Assembly: GCF_025144145.1 (NCBI RefSeq)
Contig: NZ_CP083549.1
Coordinates: 1 to 39,289 of the forward strand
Length of the DNA stretch: 39,289 bases
Direction of reading: 5' to 3'
From: Leisingera sp. M658
GTDB taxonomy: Bacteria; Pseudomonadota; Alphaproteobacteria; Rhodobacterales; Rhodobacteraceae
Shown here: piece after piece, positions 34,318 through 39,289 of the stretch
How positions within the stretch are numbered: the first letter of the stretch is position 1
Layout: every line of letters begins with the position of its first letter
Program-made: the position numbers and the translations under genes
Notes under the pieces: generated by a model
Database searches by the model: none
What the model was told of the DNA's origin: nothing
The model's input: the letters and a program-made list of their open reading frames with translations, nothing else

Positions 34318-34520
34318 TCCTGCCCGGCCTCCAGCTCGTCAAATCGGTCCGCCAAGCGGCGGAGCTGGTCGCCCATGCCCCGCTCAACAAACCCGGTGAA
34401 CAGCGGCCGGCGGTGTTTCGGCTCATCCGCCTCTGCAGCGAACAACCCGAATGTGCCGGGGCCACCATCGACCTCAAACAAGACGTGCCCGACGCGGAAT
34501 TTTTCACGCCTCGCCGTCAT
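34314..34520 (-). CDS. small hypothetical early protein
   Basis: 68 aa from ATG 34520, overlapping the previous stop (TGATGA). It has KFRVGHVLFEVDGGPGTFGL, LFAAEADEPKHRRPLFTG and QLRRLADRFDELEAGQ: a short beta-hairpin part and a helical end. Overlapping ends with both neighbours indicate one operon. Function unknown. Confidence 0.65.
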   Translation of the reverse strand: MTARREKFRVGHVLFEVDGGPGTFGLFAAEADEPKHRRPLFTGFVERGMGDQLRRLADRFDELEAGQE

Positions 34521-34792
34521 CACAGCACCCTCCCCGACAGCTCGGACAAAGCCTCATCAGCGGCCAGGATCAGGTTACGTGACCTTGAAAACTGCCCCAT
34601 GCCCCGCCCGCCCGCGTGGCTTTGGGCAACTTTTCGGTACATTCCCGACCAGCCTTTTGCCTTGGTGATGTTCCGGCACGTCTGCCAACTGGCGCCAGAG
34701 AAGCGCGCCATATCCATCAGCGTGCATTCCCCGCCGGTATCCCGGATGAACCACCACAACTGAAACGCAATCCGCTCCTGTCTCGGCGTCAT
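34520..34792 (-). CDS. small winged-helix-like early protein
   Basis: 90 aa from ATG 34792; the frame extends upstream but that part overlaps the next gene. RQERIAFQLWWFIRDTGGEC, TLMDMARFSGASWQTCRNIT and KAKGWSGMYRKVAQSHAG suggest a small helix-turn-helix protein with a basic end. Probably binds DNA; target unknown. Confidence 0.6.
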   Translation of the reverse strand: MTPRQERIAFQLWWFIRDTGGECTLMDMARFSGASWQTCRNITKAKGWSGMYRKVAQSHAGGRGMGQFSRSRNLILAADEALSELSGRVL

Positions 34793-35265
34793 TTGCCCCT
34801 GCCCTCCCTGATGATGAAAACATGCTTGTTGGAATTCAGCGCGGCGGCGGCGGCTTGGAAAACGTCCTGCGCCTGGTCCCAGCCCTCGATCGGCGGAATG
34901 ATCACCACGTCGCAAAGCCGCAGATGGTTGCGCACCAACGCGCGCCAGTCGTCACCCGCATCAGCCAGGGCGCTGGACCGAACACCGCAATCCAGCATCA
35001 GTTGCGCATCGAGAACCGGCGAAATGGATACGATTTCAGGAAGGAGCTGGGCTTTCCAGTTCGCGGCCTGGTCAGCCGCCAGCTCGCGCCCCAGGTTCAG
35101 CCCCGCATAGGGAACCGCCAGCATCGCCAGCCGACCGGCGGCGCGGCGCTTCAGCTCATCGGCCGGCATATCCAACAGACCGCCAAGGCCGCAGAAGTCC
35201 CGGCGCAAGTCATCCCAATCTGGCGCGCCCTCATACCCGCGGGCCGGAAGCCGGATCGCTTGCAT
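34789..35265 (-). CDS. hypothetical protein with DUF1937-like C-terminus
   Basis: 158 aa. The second half (SISPVLDAQLMLDCGVRSSA, then DVVIIPPIEGWDQAQDVFQA and LNSNKHVFIIREG) recalls the DUF1937 domain, related to nucleoside 2-deoxyribosyltransferase folds. The N-terminal half is helical. Such proteins may act in nucleotide metabolism, but the link is tentative. First large gene of the early operon. Confidence 0.55.
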   Translation of the reverse strand: MQAIRLPARGYEGAPDWDDLRRDFCGLGGLLDMPADELKRRAAGRLAMLAVPYAGLNLGRELAADQAANWKAQLLPEIVSISPVLDAQLMLDCGVRSSALADAGDDWRALVRNHLRLCDVVIIPPIEGWDQAQDVFQAAAAALNSNKHVFIIREGRGK

Positions 35266-35423
35266 TGCCTACCCCGAGAAAAAGGGGCGCGCAGCGGGAG
35301 ATGCTGCGCGCCGAGTTCCAACAGGGAGGTGTTGGCGGGGCCCATCTGCAGGCGCGCCTGCCCCACGGTCAGCGGGCGCCAGGTTTGCCCTGGGCCTTTC
35401 GTCTGCAGTGTTCGGTCGGGGGG
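35266..35423 (-). other. short gap with possible frameshifted mini-gene and hairpin
   Basis: ATG at 35428 overlaps the preceding stop. As written, a 52-codon Pro/Arg/Ala-rich frame follows; dropping one C from a run of six gives instead a more protein-like frame (TWRPLTVGQARLQMGPANTS and LLELGAQHLPLRAPF). An inverted repeat GGCGCGCAGC/GCTGCGCGCC lies at 35286-35312. Either a small gene with an indel or non-coding. Confidence 0.3.
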
Positions 35424-35717
35424 TCATTTGGGCATCTCCTGGCCACAAAATGGACAGCGAGAGGATACATCCTTGGTCGCCCCGGCTCGCTTGGGCGGAT
35501 TATCATCCATGAATTCCCACACACGGAGCATCACTTCCAACCCAGGAGACTGTCCCGCTTCGAGCCTAGCAACCAATTTTGGATTGTTTGCAGCCTTGGA
35601 GCCAAAGTAGGAGCGACCAACGTCCGTCCGGCCAGTTGCATCCAAGTATTTGAACACATCCTGGGCAAAGCTCTTTCTGAGCCTCTTCAATTCTGCTCGA
35701 ATAATGCTGTAGCTCAT
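35424..35717 (-). CDS. Cro-like or repressor-like DNA-binding protein
   Basis: 97 aa, divergent from the CI-like gene at 35806. The middle (GSKAANNPKLVARLEAGQSP followed by GLEVMLRVWEFMDD) looks like a Cro-type helix-turn-helix; the C-terminus has a CPFC pair. It lies first in the leftward early operon, the classical position for cro. Its ATG sits inside an inverted repeat (ATAAGC/GCTTAT, 35716-35731), and no good ribosome-binding site precedes it, so the mRNA may be leaderless. Confidence 0.6.
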   Translation of the reverse strand: MSYSIIRAELKRLRKSFAQDVFKYLDATGRTDVGRSYFGSKAANNPKLVARLEAGQSPGLEVMLRVWEFMDDNPPKRAGATKDVSSRCPFCGQEMPK

Positions 35718-35790
35718 AAGCGAAGGCTTATAGCCTTTTAGCTACGCTCGCAACGGAAATATTTCTTGCAGTGCGCAGCGTATTAGCTAC
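35709..35790. promoter_or_regulatory. operator region with three GTAGCT-N5-GC sites
   Basis: Divergent control region between the Cro-like and CI-like genes. Three copies of a 13-bp motif: GTAGCTCATAAGC (+, 35709-35721), GTAGCTAAAAGGC (-, 35733-35745) and GTAGCTAATACGC (-, 35778-35790). The first overlaps the leftward start codon; the last ends 15 bases before the rightward ATG at 35806. Likely operators of the lysis-lysogeny switch. Confidence 0.7.
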
Positions 35791-35805
35791 TGCTAACATG
35801 TCGGC

Positions 35806-36111
35806 ATGAACGCACCCAAATTCAAACCCGATGACATGCGGCAACGCATCCTGGACGAAATCGAACGGCAAGGCCGGTCTCAAGCCGACGTCGTGGAGAA
35901 GGCACGTCTAGGTCACGGCTATCTAACGAACATTCTAAAACGAGGACAGATGCCCTCTGTGGACAAGCTCCACGCCCTTTGTGACGAACTGGGAGTGTCT
36001 GTAGCTTGGGTTATGTACGGGGTAGAAATGCCAGCAGACTTTGACCGAGTTTTCGATCTAATGCAGCGTGATCCAAAGAAATTTTATGCGGTTCTGGCCC
36101 TTCTGGAGTAG
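35806..36111 (+). CDS. CI-like XRE-family repressor
   Basis: 101 aa. Helix-turn-helix at about 12-65 (RILDEIERQGRSQADVVEKA, GYLTNILKRGQMPSVDKLHA, LCDELGVSVAWVMYG) typical of XRE repressors, followed by a short helical tail; there is no peptidase-type C-terminal domain, so RecA-dependent self-cleavage is unlikely. Divergent from the Cro-like gene. Best candidate for the immunity repressor, though two other XRE proteins follow. Confidence 0.8.
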   Translation: MNAPKFKPDDMRQRILDEIERQGRSQADVVEKARLGHGYLTNILKRGQMPSVDKLHALCDELGVSVAWVMYGVEMPADFDRVFDLMQRDPKKFYAVLALLE

Positions 36112-36457
36112 CCACCTCGATCAACCGGCCAATAACCCCAATCTCTAAGAGGTTGGCGAATACATCTACGGGCAAACCCATGTCATCTGCGATAAAATCT
36201 TGCTTGTTTGCGTCAGCCACGGCCAATACCTAAATCTGTAGTTACATGAGTTTGGCCCCCTCACAGCGGCTCGCTCAGCCTCCCCCAACGGGCAGTCTCT
36301 GTAAACTCAATTCCCCCAACACAATTATTTTCAACACGTCCTGGCCGCGCAACTCAAGAGTGTTTCTCAAGATGTGAAATGTAACCTATTGGAATGTCGA
36401 TACTCTATTTGATGCGGCTTAGCATCAGCTGCTATCTCGCAAAAACTACGAGACAAA

Positions 36458-36470
36458 GCTTTTTAGCTAC
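36458..36470 (-). promoter_or_regulatory. operator-like motif upstream of second HTH regulator
   Basis: GTAGCTAAAAAGC on the minus strand, a fourth copy of the motif found at 35709-35790 and 37941-37974. A TTGACT box, possibly a -35 element, begins directly after it at 36471, so a bound repressor would block this promoter. Confidence 0.65.
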
Positions 36471-36479
36471 TTGACTAGA

Positions 36480-36507
36480 GCCTGTGGAAATTTAAATTTC
36501 CACAGGC
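36480..36507. repeat. 28-bp perfect palindrome upstream of HTH gene
   Basis: Arms GCCTGTGGAAATTT and AAATTTCCACAGGC meet without a spacer. It ends 22 bases before the ATG at 36529. There is no T run after it, so it is more likely a binding site for a dimeric regulator, or a cruciform, than a terminator. Confidence 0.7.
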
Positions 36508-36528
36508 ATTCTAATCAGGGTTTAATCC

Positions 36529-37230
36529 ATGACAGATTTTACACTTCAAGAAAAGTTCACTGAGCGGTTTCAGGAGGCTTACGAACGAAGCGGGTTCGAC
36601 AGCCGTAGTGAGCTATCCAGAGCTGGGAGAATGTCACGGCCCGTCACTCAGAAGATCCTCAAGGGCGGCTTCAGAAACTCCCCCAATGGCCCTGGTATCT
36701 TCGGCTTGAAGCGCCTGGCAGACGCAATGGGAACAGGTGTGGGCTATCTTTTAGGAGAAGACCTTGCGCCTGACACGACGTCGCAGTTGTTTTTCAACGG
36801 TGCAGGCAAATCAAAGGGCACGATAGAAAGGCTAATGGAAACCCACTGGCGCGGCGCAGGGCGATACGAAGCCTTTGACAAGCTACTGGAAGACTGTGAC
36901 GTCTACGAGGTTCCCAAAGAAGATGCGACCACGCCAATCATTACCCGCGTTGGCAAGCGGACCCTATTTGCCGGGCGCCTGGGCGGCCCATTCCTCCGAG
37001 ACGCCCAAGCAGAACTCGACAAGTTTTCAGAAGAAAAACGGATGGATGTTGTCAACTTCCATCGGCAAGTCGCACAAAACAATACTACAATCGGTAACTC
37101 ATTTCTCGAACATGACCTGGTCACCAGGCCCGTGAGAGTTTGCGCACCAAATATCAGGCTGGGGCTGCTTGTTCATGATCATCGCGGACAGCCTTCGGTA
37201 CTGGTACATGCGGCGCCAATTCCTGCATGA
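36529..37230 (+). CDS. XRE-like transcriptional regulator with C-terminal sensor-like domain
   Basis: 233 aa. N-terminal helix-turn-helix (about 5-75: FTERFQEAYERSGFDSRSEL, SRAGRMSRPVTQKILKGG, LKRLADAMGTGVGYLLGED) and a C-terminal domain (FLRDAQAELDKFSEEKRMDV, then a beta-rich end). It is preceded by a perfect palindrome and an operator-like motif, suggesting autoregulation. Its 3' end overlaps the convergent 253-aa gene by 77 bp, an unusually long convergent overlap. Confidence 0.75.
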   Translation: MTDFTLQEKFTERFQEAYERSGFDSRSELSRAGRMSRPVTQKILKGGFRNSPNGPGIFGLKRLADAMGTGVGYLLGEDLAPDTTSQLFFNGAGKSKGTIERLMETHWRGAGRYEAFDKLLEDCDVYEVPKEDATTPIITRVGKRTLFAGRLGGPFLRDAQAELDKFSEEKRMDVVNFHRQVAQNNTTIGNSFLEHDLVTRPVRVCAPNIRLGLLVHDHRGQPSVLVHAAPIPA

Positions 37231-37915
37231 GACTATCAAAATATCCGATGTCGTGCCGCGCCTCCCGGAACACGATTACTTCACTTTCATTCCGGCCTTC
37301 TGGCACCCTGCCCCACCGCACCGGATTGTAAATCCTGCGGTCCAACCCATTGAGATCTGCGCTGCCACGGGTCACATCCCGCATCCGCATAAAGCTATAC
37401 GTGTAGTCGGCCCCGAAATGCTGGGAAGCTATGTAGTTGGCCACCCCTAGGTAGAGACGCCTGTGAGGAGCGCCCAGCCCCTCCCCAGACTTTGAGAAAA
37501 GATCGCCAAGGTAGCAAATTCTCCCGCTTAGCTGGCTTGAGATCTCTGGGCTAACCCCTGTAACAACACCCTCCCCGTATCCTCTGGAAAAGGCCCGAAA
37601 CATATGCCCGGCAGCATTGCTGCCCACTACATCGAGGCGACCACCGCCAACAATCAATGGCACTCCGTCGCGCGAGGCAATGAGCCAGAAATAGTTCTCT
37701 GGTGTGAAGTCGTTTTTCTTCGGATCAAGCCAAGGTGTCAGGTATGGCTTGCCGATTCTTTCCACCGATGCGGAAACCTCAGTTTCATCCACGGTTACAT
37801 GCAGCGCGATTCCCTTATTCGCTAAGGTCTGCTTGCACTCAGTTGCGGCCATAAGGGCCGACCAATAGTCAAAATCCTGTCTCATCATGCCCACATCGTA
37901 CCTAGCTGATTTCAT
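37154..37915 (-). CDS. hypothetical 253-aa protein, possibly GNAT-like
   Basis: Intact. Segments YFWLIASRDGVPLIVGGGRL, CYLGDLFSKSGEGLGAPHRR and LYLGVANYIASQHFGADY could form a GNAT-type acyltransferase fold (the GAPHRRLYLGVA part recalls an acetyl-CoA loop), followed by a conserved YSFMRMRDVTRGSADLNG stretch. This is only a weak resemblance. It overlaps the end of the XRE-like gene and is divergent from the third regulator at 38056, with two operator-like sites between them. It may be an accessory lysogeny gene or a defence gene. Confidence 0.6.
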   Translation of the reverse strand: MKSARYDVGMMRQDFDYWSALMAATECKQTLANKGIALHVTVDETEVSASVERIGKPYLTPWLDPKKNDFTPENYFWLIASRDGVPLIVGGGRLDVVGSNAAGHMFRAFSRGYGEGVVTGVSPEISSQLSGRICYLGDLFSKSGEGLGAPHRRLYLGVANYIASQHFGADYTYSFMRMRDVTRGSADLNGLDRRIYNPVRWGRVPEGRNESEVIVFREARHDIGYFDSLMQELAPHVPVPKAVRDDHEQAAPA

Positions 37916-37940
37916 CTCGGAATGCCTTTTTTTTCGCCAT

Positions 37941-37974
37941 GTAGCTTTTTAGCAATTGTCTGTAGCTTAAAAGC
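37941..37974 (+). promoter_or_regulatory. paired operator-like sites in divergent promoter
   Basis: GTAGCTTTTTAGC (37941-37953) and GTAGCTTAAAAGC (37962-37974), exactly 21 bp (two helical turns) apart, each preceded by T. They lie between the divergent genes at 37915 and 38056 and match the four copies elsewhere. Cooperative binding of a dimer pair is plausible. Confidence 0.7.
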
Positions 37975-38055
37975 ATATTATCAGGTGCTAATAGGATACA
38001 GCCCTGGGGTTACCGCATGAAGCCAATCGCAACCCCAACACACAGGAGACCGCCT

Positions 38056-38490
38056 ATGAGCAACCCCGTAGATGTCCATGTAGGAAAGCGCATCCGGCAT
38101 CGCCGCTGGCTGGTTGAAATGACTCAGCAAAGCCTAGGTGAACTGACTGGCGTAAAGTTCCAACAGATCCAGAAATATGAGACCGGCGCAAACCGCGTCA
38201 GCGCATCCCGGCTCTGGGACATTTCCGATGCACTAGGAGTACCAGTGTCGTTCTTCTTTGAAGGCCTGCAAGGTACAGACCAGGCGCCCACTGAGACAAC
38301 TGGCGCGCCCGTTGATCTGATGGGCGACAAAGAGGCCCTGGACCTGGTGCGCGCCTATTACGCAATCCCCGAGAACCAGCGCCGCCGCCTGTATGACCTT
38401 GCCCAGGCGCTAAGCGCCCCCGCCGAAATTCCGGCCGCCATAGCCAGCACCGGCAAATCCGCAGCGCCCGCAAACGCCCTGCCCATCTGA
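38056..38490 (+). CDS. XRE-family transcriptional regulator, Rhodobacterales type
   Basis: 144 aa from ATG 38056 with AGGAGA eight bases upstream (the frame begins at 38017, but no better site is there). It has VGKRIRHRRWLVEMTQQSLG, ELTGVKFQQIQKYETGANRV and SASRLWDISDALGVPVSFFF, a pattern strongly conserved in regulators of Rhodobacterales and related groups, both chromosomal and phage-borne. A flexible C-terminus with Ala/Pro follows. Third HTH regulator of the control region. Confidence 0.8.
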   Translation: MSNPVDVHVGKRIRHRRWLVEMTQQSLGELTGVKFQQIQKYETGANRVSASRLWDISDALGVPVSFFFEGLQGTDQAPTETTGAPVDLMGDKEALDLVRAYYAIPENQRRRLYDLAQALSAPAEIPAAIASTGKSAAPANALPI

Positions 38491-38535
38491 CCCGCAGCCA
38501 CGCAAGCCTCCCGCGCCAACAACGGAGAACCACCG

Positions 38536-39289
38536 ATGACCAGCCCATCAATCAGGATCGAGACCGCAGATCTCGTGATGGCCATCTGCGATGAACCCGA
38601 ACCCCTGGCCTATATCATCGGGCAAATTTCCGAGGCCAGCTACCCGCCGCTGATCGCAGATCATCGTGATCAAATGGATGACCCTGAAAAGACGGCGGCC
38701 TACCTGCGCAACCTCTCAGATTTGCTTGATCCGAAGGCATCGGTTAGCGCCGTCGCCCAGCAGGTCATCAATGGGATCAAACCGCAGGCGGCAAACGGAA
38801 TCCCGCAAGCCCGCATCGAACCGCCGGCCAACTCAGATGACGAGGCCCCCTGCCCTGCTGATGTGCGTTCGACCGATGAACTTTTGAAGACGATTGCAGA
38901 ACTGCAAGAGCTGGTAATCGAGGCCAGGGACATCGTCACGACAGAGTATGACGCCTGGGGCAATACCTATGCTTCAGGCGGGACTATGACCCGCGATCCA
39001 GATGAAATCGTAGCGCGCATGACCATGCGCTCCATGGAAAGATTCATCGTTAAAGCGGAGCGCCTGCTGGAGACGCCTATTTCCGCCAAGGAGCACGGCA
39101 ACTGGCAGACACAGGATACTTGGGTCCGCAAGAGAGGTGACTTCCTTCTGCAGGTTCGCCGACAGGACACCGAGGATTTCACATGGCGAGTGGTGAAGAT
39201 TGTTGATGATGACGAGACCGGCGAGCTTGTCAAAGCCGGTTCCAGCTCCAGCAGAGACGGCGCAATCCGAGACGCCAATTGGGTCTTGC
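38536..39289 (+). CDS. hypothetical protein, partial at window end
   Basis: Starts at ATG 38536 behind GGAGA and stays open for 251 codons to the last base, so it is truncated by the window. Mostly acidic and helical in the first 100 residues (IRIETADLVMAICDEPEP, ASVSAVAQQVINGIKPQA), with STDELLKTIAELQELVIEAR and WGNTYASGGTMTRDPDEIVA in the middle. The C-terminal part carries TWRVVKIVDDDETGELVKAG. If the element is circular the frame would end just after the join, at bases 3-5 of the window. Function unknown. Confidence 0.65.
   Translation, partial: MTSPSIRIETADLVMAICDEPEPLAYIIGQISEASYPPLIADHRDQMDDPEKTAAYLRNLSDLLDPKASVSAVAQQVINGIKPQAANGIPQARIEPPANSDDEAPCPADVRSTDELLKTIAELQELVIEARDIVTTEYDAWGNTYASGGTMTRDPDEIVARMTMRSMERFIVKAERLLETPISAKEHGNWQTQDTWVRKRGDFLLQVRRQDTEDFTWRVVKIVDDDETGELVKAGSSSSRDGAIRDANWVL

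Larger units (their letters stand above)
36112..36528 (+). other. 417-bp non-coding control region
   Basis: No convincing gene on either strand; a weak minus-strand frame (36011-36226, TTG start, no ribosome-binding site) was not accepted. Near its right end are one operator-like motif (36458-36470) and a 28-bp perfect palindrome (36480-36507). The middle is ordinary AT-moderate DNA. Confidence 0.6.

Noticed and set aside
35286..35312. GC-rich inverted repeat as a terminator of the early operon
   Set aside because: No T run on either strand, and genes continue on both sides in the same direction.
36011..36226. Minus-strand 71-codon frame overlapping the CI-like gene end
   Set aside because: Only a TTG start, no ribosome-binding site, and about 100 bp antisense to a well-supported gene; its protein-like look in the last third is not enough.
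1..39289. Integrase, transposase, insertion sequence, CRISPR array, tRNA or rRNA gene
   Set aside because: Looked for characteristic motifs, repeats and clover-leaf ends and found none; short or diverged tRNAs could be missed without a search tool.

Overview
The window looks like a complete, or nearly complete, temperate siphophage genome of about 39 kb from an alphaproteobacterium. The host is probably a Rhodobacteraceae (Roseobacter-group) bacterium, judging from moderately high GC, a repABC replicon, HK97-type head genes, a GTA-like tail-chaperone pair, a GH108 endolysin and a Rhodobacterales-style XRE regulator. No integrase, transposase or att-like repeat was seen. Instead there is a repABC plasmid maintenance cassette, so I read the element as a phage-plasmid carried extrachromosomally. 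The last gene runs off the right edge; joining the last base to the first gives one more sense codon and then a stop, which fits a circle cut inside that gene but does not prove it.

Layout. 0.1-1.5 kb (+): small genes of unknown function with two copies of a 22-24 bp palindrome. 1.6-4.8 kb (+): repA (intact), repB (frameshifted, carrying a third copy of the palindrome), a probable minus-strand counter-transcribed RNA, and repC (broken). 5.0-7.0 kb: small genes, a frameshifted Dam-type methylase (-) and a frameshifted lipoprotein (+), bounded by two hairpin terminators. 7.1-30.6 kb (-): one long late block. In transcription order from the right it holds a NusG-like regulator, two small genes, HNH nuclease, small and large terminase, portal, ClpP-type protease, HK97 capsid, head-tail connectors, tail tube, tail chaperones (with a probable -1 ribosomal frameshift), tape measure, tail-tip proteins including an NlpC/P60 hydrolase, the J-like host-specificity protein, a tail fibre, a holin, an endolysin and a small membrane protein. 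30.6-30.9 kb: a non-coding AT-rich stretch rich in CGTAAC motifs. 30.9-35.7 kb (-): ATPase/helicase, DnaG-type primase and small early genes, ending in a small repressor-like gene. 35.8-39.3 kb: the control region, with three (+) HTH regulators, an unknown 253-aa protein, and six copies of a 13-bp operator-like motif in three intergenic gaps.

How it fits together. RepA/RepB and the palindromes would partition the quiescent element and RepC would replicate it. The XRE regulators and the shared operator motif would hold the lytic programme off. On induction, primase and ATPase would replicate the genome, and the NusG-like protein may help polymerase through the roughly 23-kb late block.

Main caveat: nearly every gene between about 2.8 and 12.3 kb is broken by single-base indels, many in short homopolymers, while repA and the genes from 12.3 to 35 kb are open. 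The protein sequence beyond most breaks is still good. This could be very recent decay or uncorrected sequencing error in that part of the assembly. I annotated these as frameshifted genes with the functions they would have if repaired.
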